64,000 nt of DNA from JBBSUQ01 sp964389755 (GTDB lineage Bacteria; Bacteroidota; Bacteroidia; Flavobacteriales_D; Crocinitomicaceae), in the NCBI GenBank assembly GCA_964389755.1, contig CAYMEW010000008.1, positions 39,229 through 103,228 on the forward strand, read 5' to 3'. The notes under the pieces were generated by a model. That model was not told where the DNA came from, searched no databases, and saw only the letters and a list, made by a program, of their open reading frames with translations. The position numbers and the translations under genes were made by a program. Positions 18,712 through 28,238 of the stretch are shown piece after piece; within the stretch, counting starts at the first letter, position 1, and each line of letters begins with the position of its first letter.

Positions 18712-19409
18712 CAGGACTCGTTAATATCCATGAAGCGTTGCAGGTTCTTGGCAGTTCCGAAGATCACGAGGGTGTCTTTTTCCGAAATCAGGCTGTCTTC
18801 TTTCGGCACACCGATCACGTGACTCTCCACGTATTCCTGCCCTTCTTTCTTGATGGTATACTCGCGCTTGATCGTTACCAGGGTCAACTCGTAGCGATGG
18901 CTGAACTCGATCTTCCCGATCTCCCGCCCGATCACACCTTTCGGTGCTTTGATCTCGGCAATTTCGTAATCATCCGGCAATTGCAGGAATGACACGATAC
19001 TCGGGTTAATGAGTTTTTCACGGATTACGTAAGCGACCTCATCTTCCGGAGTCAGAATCTCCTGAATCCCGATCTTTTCAAGGATCAGCTTCTGGTGATT
19101 TCCACTTGCACGGGCAATAATCCGTTTCACGCCGATATCCAGTAAGTGTACGGAAGTCAGAATGGTTGCTTCGAAATTCTCACCGATCGCCACCACCACG
19201 GCATCCATGTCTTCGATCTTTTGGGCGCGCAATGCTTTGGCATCGGTTGAATCGAGCGTTACGGCAAAAGCCACATCGTCCTTGATATTCTCGATCTTTT
19301 CTTCATCATCATCAAATGCGAAGACCTGAGCTCCTTTATCGGCCAGGCTTTTAGCGATCGTAGAACCGTAACGCCCCACTCCGATCACGGCAAACTTACT
19401 GTAATTCAT
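18711..19409 (-). CDS. TrkA/KtrA-like potassium channel regulatory subunit
   Basis: A 232-residue protein with an N-terminal RCK_N Rossmann domain (AVIGVGRYGS near residues 8-17, acidic FAFDDDE near 31-37) and a C-terminal RCK_C domain (about 140-225). This matches KtrA, the cytoplasmic NAD(H)/ATP-sensing ring that gates the KtrB potassium pore. No KtrB or TrkH gene is in the window, so the pore is elsewhere. It sits 6 bp downstream of the cystathionine gene and overlaps the SDR gene by one base. Confidence 0.9.
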   Translation of the reverse strand: MNYSKFAVIGVGRYGSTIAKSLADKGAQVFAFDDDEEKIENIKDDVAFAVTLDSTDAKALRAQKIEDMDAVVVAIGENFEATILTSVHLLDIGVKRIIARASGNHQKLILEKIGIQEILTPEDEVAYVIREKLINPSIVSFLQLPDDYEIAEIKAPKGVIGREIGKIEFSHRYELTLVTIKREYTIKKEGQEYVESHVIGVPKEDSLISEKDTLVIFGTAKNLQRFMDINES

Positions 19410-19415
19410 AGTCTA

Positions 19416-20555
19416 TCAGGATAAAGCTTGTTCAAGGTCCTGCACGAGGTCGTCAGCATCTTCCACACCAACGCTCAGTCGAATGAGTGAATCGACCACA
19501 CCGGACTGCTCACGCACTTCTTTCGGAATCGAAGCATGCGTCATGGTCGCCGGATGTCCGAGCAACGACTCCACTCCACCGAGTGACTCAGCCAGCGAAA
19601 AGATCTTCACTTTTTTGACGATCGCGTGAGCATCTTCCATTTTATTTCCTTTCAGGGTAAAGGAGATCATTCCCCCGAAACCGCGCATTTGAGCTTTTGC
19701 CACTTCGTGGTTCGGATGTGATTCGAAACCGGGCCAGTAAACTTTGTCCACTTTCGGATGATCTGCCAGGAAACGCGCAATCTTTTCACCGTTTTCGCAA
19801 TGGCGCTGAATACGCAAATGCAGTGTTTTGATTCCGCGCAGCACGAGGAACGAATCCATAGGTGCGGTAACGGCTCCGCTTGAATTCTGGATGCGGTACA
19901 TTTCCGAGGCAATATGCTCATCGGATGTAACGAGCGCACCCATAACCACGTCCGAGTGTCCGCCGAGGTATTTGGTTACCGAATGCATTACGAGGTCGGC
20001 ACCGAGGTCCAGCGGATTTTGCAGGTACGGCGTTGCGAATGTATTGTCAACAGCCAGCCAGGCGTTCGCTTTTTTGGCTACTTCCGCCATTTTGCGAATG
20101 TCAATGATGTTCATCATCGGGTTTGTCGGAGTTTCTACCCAGATCAAACGGGTTTTATCCGAAACGTATTTCTGAACCTCATCGGCATCGCCCATCGGTA
20201 CGAAGTGAAATTTAATTCCGTATTTTTCGAAGATCGTGCGGAACAGGCGGTAAGTTCCCCCGTAAAGATCGTTGGTGGAAATTACTTCGTCGCCCGGGTT
20301 GAGCATTTTGATCACACAGTCGATCGCAGCAAGTCCTGAACCGAAACAGGCACCGAATTTACCGTTTTCAAGTGCGGCAATATTTTTTTCAAGTGCATGG
20401 CGTGTCGGGTTCTGGGTACGCGAATATTCATATCCCTTGTGATTTCCCACGCCTTCCTGAACGTATGTGGAAGTCTGGTAGATCGGGGTCATGATCGCTC
20501 CTGTTGCTTCGTCGGGATGTACTCCTGCGTGAATTGCTTTTGTTCCGAATTTCAT
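19416..20555 (-). CDS. Cystathionine gamma-synthase or gamma-lyase (PLP enzyme)
   Basis: A 379-residue Cys/Met-metabolism PLP enzyme. PLP-binding Lys195 lies in SVTKYLGGHSD; EYSRTQNPTR (43-52), FGSGLAAID and VDNTFATPYLQNPLDLGAD are classic family blocks. It acts in transsulfuration between cysteine and methionine; synthase and lyase cannot be separated by sequence reading alone. First gene of the operon with the KtrA-like and SDR genes. A TATTTTTG box lies 35 bp upstream; no SAM-type riboswitch was seen. Confidence 0.92.
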   Translation of the reverse strand: MKFGTKAIHAGVHPDEATGAIMTPIYQTSTYVQEGVGNHKGYEYSRTQNPTRHALEKNIAALENGKFGACFGSGLAAIDCVIKMLNPGDEVISTNDLYGGTYRLFRTIFEKYGIKFHFVPMGDADEVQKYVSDKTRLIWVETPTNPMMNIIDIRKMAEVAKKANAWLAVDNTFATPYLQNPLDLGADLVMHSVTKYLGGHSDVVMGALVTSDEHIASEMYRIQNSSGAVTAPMDSFLVLRGIKTLHLRIQRHCENGEKIARFLADHPKVDKVYWPGFESHPNHEVAKAQMRGFGGMISFTLKGNKMEDAHAIVKKVKIFSLAESLGGVESLLGHPATMTHASIPKEVREQSGVVDSLIRLSVGVEDADDLVQDLEQALS

Positions 20556-20590
20556 ATAATCTGTCTTGTTTTAAATTATTTGACAATTCA

Positions 20591-20598
20591 CAAAAATA
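20591..20598 (-). promoter_or_regulatory. -7 box of the cystathionine-KtrA-SDR operon
   Basis: Minus-strand TATTTTTG matches TAnnTTTG, 35 bp upstream of the ATG. No TTTG at the -33 position. Confidence 0.55.
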
Positions 20599-20822
20599 GA
20601 CAGAAACATATTCATAATGAAATCTCGCGCGGGCAAATTGTACACGGGGCGGTTTACCTGAAAATGTCCGCCAGGCATTTGTGTATGGCATCGCAGTTCA
20701 CGATCTTCACATTTTGATATTAAATTACTGATGATCAAACCGGAACGCTTCTGTTCGTGCCATGAAGATCCTGAACCTTTAAGTAATTTTAAAAATAGTC
20801 AAAACAATGAATATCAGAAATA

Positions 20823-20844
20823 TTAACCGTTAAAAACGGCTATT
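20823..20844 (-). repeat. Dispersed hairpin element, copy 1
   Basis: Minus strand contains AGCCGTTTTTAACGGTTAA; it differs at one of 22 positions from the copy at 63526-63547. The core CCGTT-TTT-AACGG is a perfect inverted repeat. It sits 33 bp before the helicase ATG. Confidence 0.6.
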
Positions 20845-20877
20845 CAACTATTTTTACCTTTCATTAAGCCTGGTGAC

Positions 20878-23800
20878 ATGCCTCTCAAACCTTCAAAACA
20901 GTTTATTTTTGTTTCTTTGAAACGGCTCATGAACAGTGAACAGGATATATCACAAACGCTTGCAGAACTCTTCCGGGAAGCTGCGCGTTTTACCGTTTCA
21001 GACCCGCTTGTTAGTCTCCGACCGAAAAAGCAGATCGCGCTTCCAGAAAGGCCGTCCGCCGGTTTCACACTTGCCAATGACGGCTTACTCCGAAAATTAA
21101 TTGCGGAAGACGAATCATTCGCCCGCGAAAAAGGTTCCGAAACACTCTGTCTGGCCTACGGGTGTATTCACCTTGAACACGGAAAAAAAGGGATTTCAAG
21201 TCCACTGTACCTGTATCCCTTAAGCCATACGTTTTCAAAGATACACGACACACGGACCTTTGAATTTTCCGAAGAGAACTATTTCTTCAACCCCTTCCTG
21301 GAGAAGGAATACCCCGAACTGATCCCTCCCGAAAATACGCTTCCCGAAACGCACCTTGCTTACCTGAAAACACAAAATTATTCCATTGACGAAGACTGGC
21401 GAATCGATAACTTCCACTATCATCGCCGATCTGTTATCCACGATCTTTCAAAACTGGTGAAACTTCCGCTGAACGGAGCTCTTTCCCTTTTGCTTGAGGG
21501 CAGTGAGGTGAATCCCGACAAAGCCGTATTACCTTTTCGAAGCGCACATTTTTTTGACATCAGCCCGGAACAACGAGCGGTTTTGGATCTTTTGCGAAAT
21601 GACCACGTCGTATTACAGGGACCTCCCGGAACAGGAAAGTCACAGGTTATTGCCGAATGCGCTGCGCAGGCCGTGCGTAACGGTACACAAACGCTGATCG
21701 TTTCGGAAAAAAAAGTGGCCCTGGACGTCATTGCCGGCAAACTGCAGTCGGCCGGGCTTGCCCCTTTTTCATATTGTTTTTCCGCGACGCACAATGCCCG
21801 CTCTTTTATCAGGCACTTACGCGATACGTGGAACCTGGTCGAATCGTATGAATCGGAGCCAAATTTCACGACTTCACGAAGCGAAGACCTGTTGCGTCAA
21901 CTCGACTTTCAACTCGAATTATTTCGCAGAGAAGACCTCATCGGCGGGATGAGTTTTAGTGATTTCTTTAAGCTGTTTCCGAATATACGTGAAGTTGATC
22001 TTCCTTACATCGCAGACCTTTCGGAAACAACACAGGTTCTGAAGTACCGCGAAGAACTGGAATTCATCCTCCAAAGCGGCTTACAGGACCTGCTGGCTTT
22101 CGTGCGCGACGAGCGATCCTTCACGGAACAGCTTCCTGAACTTTTCGAAATGGCGGAAGAAGTGTCGAAAAATCTTCCTGTAATCGAAATCATGTGCCGG
22201 GAAACGGGAATTTGCGAAACGAATAAAAAACTGACCTTATTCGACGTTGACCGACTGCGAAAACTGGCTGTGGAAGCCCAGGTGCTTGAAACCGTATCCG
22301 GAAAAAAATACAGGCGATTTGCGTCCAAAAAAGGAGCCGTCACCATTCAAAAACTGCAGGCGCGTGCGCTGAAGGCAGAGCGGGACCAGGAACAGGTTCG
22401 CGAACTGAACAAAAAGTGGAAGATTCGTCCTTCGGAAGCCGATATATGTCGTTTTCAAGGATATTCTGCCCAGACACGCGGCGAAAAACGGCGCACCAAA
22501 AGACTGTTTCGAAAAATGGCTTTTGACCGTTCCTGGAAACTTGAGGATGCACTTCAGGACCTCGAAAAAACGGAAGCGTATCGGTTAGAAACGGATAAAT
22601 TGTTTGCTGAACTTACCAACCTGGGAATCACAGATCCTGCTGAATTACGGGAGATCCATGCGTTCACTACAAGCTGGCGTCCGCTCCATGAAACGCGATT
22701 AGCGGAGCGCTTAATCCCTGAACTTGCCGAACTCAATCCCCTTTTGAACCGGTTCATCCGTCGGCTCGAACGCTTTTTCATCCTGCCACCGGAAACACCA
22801 CTCACGGAATTATTGGCTTCCTGCCAGGAAAAAGAAACCCTGCTACGTCTGCACGCACAACGCTGGAGCCACGTTCCGAAAAAACTGATCAAAGAACTCT
22901 CCCTGTTCGGAGATTTTGACAAATTCCTGATTCACGCAGCAAAACACGATTACCTCCATTTTGAACAACGTTTTCCCGATTTCAGCACACTCACGGAAAT
23001 GGACCTTTTGTCTAAAACGGCAGCGATCGTACGCGAAGAGCGGATGGAACGCAAACAACTTCTGACAGAAACTAACACCCGCATCGCAACGAAATTCGCA
23101 AAATTCAATGAATTACTACGAACTTCCTCCCGAAAATTGTCTGATAAAGACAAACAACTCAAACGAGAATTGCGTCAGGGAAAACTCATCCTTGTCAAAG
23201 CTTTTTCAAGACGGAAGAAATTCCCCGCCGTTCACGAACTGTTTCACAGCGAAGCCAGGCACTGGATCGATTTGCTCATTCCGGTAATACTTTGCAATCC
23301 CGAACAGGCGGCTTCTGCATTTCCACTCATTCCGGACCACAAAGACCTATTGATCTTTGATGAGGCCACGCAAATACCGTTTTACAATGCCGTTCCAATC
23401 GTTTTTCGCGCAAAATGCGTACTTGTAGCAGGCGATGAACACCAGATGGGGCCTTCCGCCTGGTTTGAAGGTGGTGGTAAAGACATCCCGGACCTGCTCC
23501 ACGAAGCACAGTTTTACTTTCGTACGCGCGCCCTACGGGAACACCTGCGTAGCGAACACCCGGACCTGATCGCGTTTTCGAACCGTTACTTTTATGGAAA
23601 CGCGTTGAAACCATATCCCGCCGCATTAGCCGTTTCCGAACCGTTAATCTTTGAATATGTACCACAGGCTGTCTATGATTCCGGCACAAACGCAGTTGAA
23701 GCAAAATCAGTTGCGCACAGGCTCACAGAATTGATCCGGAGTGATAAGCACATCGGTCTGGTCGCATTTTCGGAAAAACAACTCGAACGGATACTTTCGG

Positions 23801-24306
23801 AACTCGAACCGGCCGAACGCTTGTTACTCGATGAACGGATCGACGCGGGAACGGCATTTGCCAAACCACTTGAAAAAGTGCAGGGCGACGAATGCGACAT
23901 TTTGCTCATCAGCCTGGGTTATGGAAAAGATAAAAACGACCGTTTTGCGTTGCGTTTCGGACCACTCAACGAAGCAAACGGCGCCCGGAGACTAAATGTG
24001 CTTATGACGCGTGCCCGGCAACAGATCGTATTTTGTTCTTCTGTTCGCGCCAACGATTTCCCGTTGAGTGCCAACGAATCTGTCAACCTTTTAAAAAACC
24101 TGCTCTCCATGCTCGAAGATACCGCGAACACTTATCGGACAGTGCACTTCCCGCTTCCTGAAAAAACGGCCGTTATCGAAAATGATACCCTTTACCTACA
24201 GGAACTTGCCAAACACTTCTCCGACGCCGCATCACTCGTCAGTTTTTATAAGATCGCGGTCAAAAAAGGCTGGAAAATAGCCATTCGGCAAATGCAATCT
24301 GCCTAA
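20878..24306 (+). CDS. Large UPF1-like superfamily 1 helicase/ATPase
   Basis: A 1142-residue SF1 protein. Walker A is GPPGTGKS at 248-255; Walker B is LLIFDEAT with Asp828-Glu829, followed by VAGDEHQMGPSAWF (motif III). Near 1000-1060 come GDECDILLISLGYG and RRLNVLMTRARQQIVF (motifs V/VI). About 570 residues rich in Lys/Glu, probably helical or coiled, separate motifs Ia and II. The N-terminal 230 residues resemble the DUF4011-type front end of such proteins. No C-terminal nuclease domain is evident. A second ATG at 20929 (Met18) is possible. It stands alone on its strand before dxs; nucleic-acid unwinding is inferred, cellular role unknown. Confidence 0.72.
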   Translation: MPLKPSKQFIFVSLKRLMNSEQDISQTLAELFREAARFTVSDPLVSLRPKKQIALPERPSAGFTLANDGLLRKLIAEDESFAREKGSETLCLAYGCIHLEHGKKGISSPLYLYPLSHTFSKIHDTRTFEFSEENYFFNPFLEKEYPELIPPENTLPETHLAYLKTQNYSIDEDWRIDNFHYHRRSVIHDLSKLVKLPLNGALSLLLEGSEVNPDKAVLPFRSAHFFDISPEQRAVLDLLRNDHVVLQGPPGTGKSQVIAECAAQAVRNGTQTLIVSEKKVALDVIAGKLQSAGLAPFSYCFSATHNARSFIRHLRDTWNLVESYESEPNFTTSRSEDLLRQLDFQLELFRREDLIGGMSFSDFFKLFPNIREVDLPYIADLSETTQVLKYREELEFILQSGLQDLLAFVRDERSFTEQLPELFEMAEEVSKNLPVIEIMCRETGICETNKKLTLFDVDRLRKLAVEAQVLETVSGKKYRRFASKKGAVTIQKLQARALKAERDQEQVRELNKKWKIRPSEADICRFQGYSAQTRGEKRRTKRLFRKMAFDRSWKLEDALQDLEKTEAYRLETDKLFAELTNLGITDPAELREIHAFTTSWRPLHETRLAERLIPELAELNPLLNRFIRRLERFFILPPETPLTELLASCQEKETLLRLHAQRWSHVPKKLIKELSLFGDFDKFLIHAAKHDYLHFEQRFPDFSTLTEMDLLSKTAAIVREERMERKQLLTETNTRIATKFAKFNELLRTSSRKLSDKDKQLKRELRQGKLILVKAFSRRKKFPAVHELFHSEARHWIDLLIPVILCNPEQAASAFPLIPDHKDLLIFDEATQIPFYNAVPIVFRAKCVLVAGDEHQMGPSAWFEGGGKDIPDLLHEAQFYFRTRALREHLRSEHPDLIAFSNRYFYGNALKPYPAALAVSEPLIFEYVPQAVYDSGTNAVEAKSVAHRLTELIRSDKHIGLVAFSEKQLERILSELEPAERLLLDERIDAGTAFAKPLEKVQGDECDILLISLGYGKDKNDRFALRFGPLNEANGARRLNVLMTRARQQIVFCSSVRANDFPLSANESVNLLKNLLSMLEDTANTYRTVHFPLPEKTAVIENDTLYLQELAKHFSDAASLVSFYKIAVKKGWKIAIRQMQSA

Positions 24307-24349
24307 TAATTGTTAATTTAAACATCCGTTAAAATAAAATAAACGTAAG

Positions 24350-24381
24350 TTTGTTAACACTGACAGAATAGCGTAATTTTG
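24350..24381 (+). promoter_or_regulatory. dxs promoter (-33 and -7)
   Basis: TTTG at 24350-24353, 20-bp spacer, TAATTTTG at 24374-24381: the best full match to the Bacteroidota TTTG/TAnnTTTG promoter in the window, 17 bp before the dxs ATG. Confidence 0.75.
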
Positions 24382-24398
24382 TCGTTCCGTCTTTGCGT

Positions 24399-26357
24399 AT
24401 GAAAACATATACTCCAGGTCCTAAACTCGCGCAGATCCAAATACCGGAAGATCTCCGGAGCAAATTTTCCATTGATGAACTTCCGGAAATTTCAAGTGAA
24501 CTCCGTGAATACATCGTGGATGTGATCTCCGAGATCGGTAACAGCCACTTCGGCGCCAGCCTCGGGGTGGTGGAAATGACCGTTGCGCTGCATTACGTCT
24601 TTAACACGCCCTACGATCAGCTCGTCTGGGACGTGGGTCACCAGGCTTACGGCCATAAGATCCTCACCGGTCGTCGCGAGGTTTTTCATACCAACCGGCT
24701 CAAAGGCGGTATATCCGGTTTTCCGAAACGCTCCGAAAGTGAATACGATACCTTTGGCGTCGGGCACTCCTCTACTTCGATCAGTGCTGCACTCGGAATG
24801 GCGGTGGCAAACAACTACAAAGGCGAACGCGAACGCCAGCACATCGCCGTGATCGGTGACGGGGCCATGACCGCCGGACTCGCTTTTGAAGGCATGAATC
24901 ACGCCGGCTTCGAAAAAGACGCTAACCTGCTTGTCGTCCTCAATGACAACTGCATGTCGATCGATCCGAATGTGGGTGCCCTGAAGGAATACCTGACAGA
25001 TATTACCACTTCGCACACGTATAACAAAGTAAAGGACGAGGTTTGGAAACTCCTCGGGAAAATTTCCAAGTTCGGTCCGGATGCGCAAACCGTTGCTTCG
25101 AAGATCAGCCATGCACTCAAAAGTTCGTTCCTGAAACAGAGTAACCTGTTTGAATCGCTCAACTTCCGGTATTTCGGTCCGGTAGACGGTCATGATGTGA
25201 TCGGCCTGGCCAAGATCCTGGAAGATCTGAAAGACATTCCCGGCCCGAAACTCCTGCATTGCATTACCAAAAAAGGCAAAGGATACAAGTTTTCCGAAGA
25301 AGGAAATCCGACCAAGTGGCATTCACCCGGTGTTTTCAATAAGGAAACCGGTGAGATCGTAAAGATAGTTCCTAAGTCGCCCCAGGCTCCCAAGTACCAG
25401 GACGTGTTCGGACATACGATCGTGGAACTGGCCGAAAAGAACGATAAAATTATGGGGATCACCCCCGCTATGCCGACAGGCTCTTCCCTCACTTTTATGA
25501 TGGAAGCGATGCCCGAGCGGTCTTTTGATGTAGGAATAGCAGAACAGCATGCGGTTACTTTCTCAGCCGGACTGGCCACACAGGGAATGGTGCCTTTTTG
25601 CAACATCTACTCTTCGTTCATGCAGCGCGCTTTCGACCAGGTTTTGCACGATGTCGCGCTTCAAAATCTGAATGTCGTTTTCTGCCTGGACCGCGCCGGA
25701 CTCGTGGGAGCGGATGGCGCCACACACCACGGCGCCTACGATATCGCTTACATGCGTTGTATCCCGAACATGATCGTTTCGGCTCCGATGAACGAAGCGG
25801 AACTGCGGAACCTGATGTATACCGCCCAATTGCCGGACAAAGGACCTTTCACGATCCGGTATCCGCGCGGAAAAGGGGTGATGACGGAATGGAAAACCCC
25901 GCTGAAGGAAATCCGCGTGGGAACGGGACGCAAACTGCTCAATGGTGAAGACATCGCAATCCTTACGATCGGACATCCCGGGAATTTTGCCCAGGAAGCC
26001 ATTGCAATGCTCCGGGAACAGGGTGTTTCGGCAGCACACTACGACATGCGTTTTGCAAAACCGATCGACGAAACTCTTTTGCACGAAGTGTTCAGCAAAT
26101 TCAACAAGGTGATAACCGTGGAAGATGGTTGTATCATGGGAGGATTCGGTTCGGCAGTCATTGAATTCATGGCGGATAACCGTTACCAGGCCGAAGTGGC
26201 ACGGCTCGGAATTCCGGATAAGTTTATCCATCACGGCACCCCGGAAGAATTGCAGGAAGATTGCGGATTCGATAGTTACGGTATTTTTGACAAAGCGCTC
26301 GAAATGCTCGACATCGAATTATCCGATCCCGTTCGAAAAGTAGAAAGTGCGGGGTAA
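24399..26357 (+). CDS. dxs: 1-deoxy-D-xylulose-5-phosphate synthase
   Basis: Dxs joins pyruvate and glyceraldehyde-3-phosphate with thiamine diphosphate to make DXP, the entry to the MEP isoprenoid pathway and a precursor for thiamine and B6. The 652-residue protein has the SHFGASLG block (about 49-56), the ThDP/Mg motif from GDG at 153-155 to NDN at 182-184, and the transketolase pyrimidine-binding domain with DRAGLVGADGATHHGAYD. The ATG at 24399 is chosen over an in-frame TTG two codons upstream. The stop overlaps the next start (TAATG). Confidence 0.97.
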   Translation: MKTYTPGPKLAQIQIPEDLRSKFSIDELPEISSELREYIVDVISEIGNSHFGASLGVVEMTVALHYVFNTPYDQLVWDVGHQAYGHKILTGRREVFHTNRLKGGISGFPKRSESEYDTFGVGHSSTSISAALGMAVANNYKGERERQHIAVIGDGAMTAGLAFEGMNHAGFEKDANLLVVLNDNCMSIDPNVGALKEYLTDITTSHTYNKVKDEVWKLLGKISKFGPDAQTVASKISHALKSSFLKQSNLFESLNFRYFGPVDGHDVIGLAKILEDLKDIPGPKLLHCITKKGKGYKFSEEGNPTKWHSPGVFNKETGEIVKIVPKSPQAPKYQDVFGHTIVELAEKNDKIMGITPAMPTGSSLTFMMEAMPERSFDVGIAEQHAVTFSAGLATQGMVPFCNIYSSFMQRAFDQVLHDVALQNLNVVFCLDRAGLVGADGATHHGAYDIAYMRCIPNMIVSAPMNEAELRNLMYTAQLPDKGPFTIRYPRGKGVMTEWKTPLKEIRVGTGRKLLNGEDIAILTIGHPGNFAQEAIAMLREQGVSAAHYDMRFAKPIDETLLHEVFSKFNKVITVEDGCIMGGFGSAVIEFMADNRYQAEVARLGIPDKFIHHGTPEELQEDCGFDSYGIFDKALEMLDIELSDPVRKVESAG

Positions 26358-27301
26358 TGAAAGGTTCCGTTCTTTTCCTGGACGAAGTACACGAAATTCT
26401 TGCCAAACGACTTAGCGACGCCGGTTTAACATGTATTTCCGCGGAAACGCTTCCACTCGAAAAATGCCTCGATCTCGCACGAGAATGCACGGGAATCGTC
26501 ATTCGTTCACGCTTCCCAATGGATGCCGCTTTCCTGGATCATGCCCCCAAACTTCAGTTTATCGCGCGATCCGGCGCTGGCATGGAAAATATCGATGTCG
26601 CTTACTGCGACGCACGCGGAATCCGGCTCTTTAATGCACCCGAAGGAAATCGAAATGCCGTGGCAGAACATGCGCTCGGAATGTTACTCAGTCTGTTCCA
26701 TAAATTGCATACCGCCGATCGCGATGTACGCGCCGGATTATGGCAACGCGAGCATAATCGCGGAATCGAACTGGACGGAAAAACGGTGGGCATTATCGGA
26801 TTTGGTAATAACGGTAGCGCACTCGCGCGAAAATTAAGAGGCTTTGATGTCCGGGTACTTGCGTATGACAAGTATAAATCCGGTTTTGGCGATGAATTCG
26901 TCTGCGAAACTACGCTCGACGAACTTTACGCAAACTCCGATGTCATTAGTTTTCACATTCCCCAAAATGAAGAAACGATGTATTGGGCAAACCGTAATTT
27001 TTTTAATTCAGTACAAAAGAACTTCTGGCTGTTAAACCTGTCCCGCGGGAAGATCGTTAGCATCGCCGCACTTACGGATGCGCTGAAAAGCGGAAAAGTC
27101 CTGGGTGCCGGGCTCGATGTCCTCGAATATGAAAAAAGCAGTTTCGAATCTTTTACGGAAGGATCTCCACCCGCAGAACTGCAATACCTGCTGGAGTCGG
27201 ACCGGGTCATTCTAACACCTCACGTGGGTGGCTGGACGGCAGAAAGCTATTTCAAACTGAGCGATGTACTTGCCGATAAGATATTATCTTACTTCGCTTA
27301 G
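26357..27301 (+). CDS. D-isomer-specific 2-hydroxyacid dehydrogenase
   Basis: A 314-residue NAD-dependent dehydrogenase. The Rossmann motif is GFGNNG at 148-153. Catalytic residues are Arg230 (LNLSRG), a Glu in LEYEK (257-259) and His289 (HVGGWT, where most relatives have HIGG). The N-terminal substrate domain has ARSGAGMENID at 70-80. The family includes SerA-type phosphoglycerate and hydroxypyruvate dehydrogenases; with no C-terminal ACT domain the exact substrate is uncertain. Overlaps dxs by one base, so co-transcribed. Confidence 0.9.
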   Translation: MKGSVLFLDEVHEILAKRLSDAGLTCISAETLPLEKCLDLARECTGIVIRSRFPMDAAFLDHAPKLQFIARSGAGMENIDVAYCDARGIRLFNAPEGNRNAVAEHALGMLLSLFHKLHTADRDVRAGLWQREHNRGIELDGKTVGIIGFGNNGSALARKLRGFDVRVLAYDKYKSGFGDEFVCETTLDELYANSDVISFHIPQNEETMYWANRNFFNSVQKNFWLLNLSRGKIVSIAALTDALKSGKVLGAGLDVLEYEKSSFESFTEGSPPAELQYLLESDRVILTPHVGGWTAESYFKLSDVLADKILSYFA

Positions 27302-27410
27302 TCGGCCGTTCAATACTTTTTAAGAAGACATACTGTTAACACCGGAAACCATGTGTGGCAAAAAAGCAGTTCATTTTAGCGAGTTAATCACACAATCACC
27401 CGGAAAGCCG

Positions 27411-27418
27411 TATATTTA
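27411..27418 (+). promoter_or_regulatory. Possible -7 box of the RDD gene
   Basis: TATATTTA (one mismatch to TAnnTTTG) 21 bp before the ATG; the same TATATTTATC sequence occurs before the SpoIIM gene at 30006. Confidence 0.4.
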
Positions 27419-27439
27419 TCCTCAATCTGCCGTGATCCG

Positions 27440-28234
27440 ATGAAGACAATAGATTTTACGTCCGCACAAAATGTAAAGGTCGAATATGAAATCGCCCCTG
27501 TCGTTCTGCGTCTCGCAGCCGCGATCATAGACGGAATTATCCTGGCCATTTATTTCATTGTCGTTTTTAGCGCAAGCGGCTGGATCTTTAGTGGCATTAG
27601 CGGAAAATCACTTTTTTTCATATTACTGGTCATCAAGTTACCGGTCATATTTTACAACCCGGCACTCGAATACCTGATGCAGGGACAAACGCTCGGTAAA
27701 TACCTGCTCGGAATTCGTGTGGTAACCATGAACGGCGAACGTCCGGGACTGCGCGAGGTCTTCACCCGCTGGATGTTTAAAGGCGATTTTATCTGGATCT
27801 CGATCAACCAGGGTGCGCTCTGGCTTCCCTTTGACCCCTCGGCTTTTGTACTTTACCCGATCTTCGGGATCGTCGGCATGATCTTCGCGTTAACATCCTA
27901 TCACAACCAGCGGCTGGGAGATGTAATGGCCGGAACGATCATTATCCGGAATAAATCCAGTGTTCGCTATTTTTTGCGGGACATCCTCATGATCAAAAAC
28001 CAGGATAACCACGTGCCCACTTATCCGCAGGCCATTCGCTTCACCGATGACGATATGTTACTGATCAAAGCTGCAATTGCACGTGTTCATCAGCATCCTA
28101 ACGAGGAAACCAAAAAATTCGCTGTCGAACTTGCGAACGAAACAGCACGTTTACTCGGTCTTTCCGAAACACCGCCGAAAAAACTCGATTTCTTAAAAAC
28201 CGTACTGCAGGATTACGTGGTACTAACCAGATAA
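27440..28234 (+). CDS. RDD family membrane protein
   Basis: A 264-residue protein whose first 170 residues form an RDD domain with about three to four membrane helices (RLAAAIIDGIILAIYFIVV; QTLGKYLLGIRVV; NQRLGDVMAGTIIIRN). The C-terminal 95 residues are soluble. RDD proteins are often encoded next to SpoIIM/MoxR operons in Bacteroidota; here that operon begins about 1.8 kb further on, with rsmI and a quinone reductase in between. Role unknown, possibly transport. Confidence 0.85.
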   Translation: MKTIDFTSAQNVKVEYEIAPVVLRLAAAIIDGIILAIYFIVVFSASGWIFSGISGKSLFFILLVIKLPVIFYNPALEYLMQGQTLGKYLLGIRVVTMNGERPGLREVFTRWMFKGDFIWISINQGALWLPFDPSAFVLYPIFGIVGMIFALTSYHNQRLGDVMAGTIIIRNKSSVRYFLRDILMIKNQDNHVPTYPQAIRFTDDDMLLIKAAIARVHQHPNEETKKFAVELANETARLLGLSETPPKKLDFLKTVLQDYVVLTR

Positions 28235-28238
28235 CGGC

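Larger units (their letters stand above)
20556..20877. other. 322-bp divergent intergenic region
   Basis: Lies between the cystathionine operon (minus) and the helicase gene (plus). It holds the operon's -7 box at 20591-20598 and a dispersed hairpin element at 20823-20844. The middle (about 20620-20800) shows no gene or RNA that I recognise. Confidence 0.6.

Noticed and set aside
20556..20877. SAM or other riboswitch upstream of the cystathionine gene
   Set aside because: The 5' leader is only about 30 nt from the -7 box to the ATG, too short for a riboswitch.
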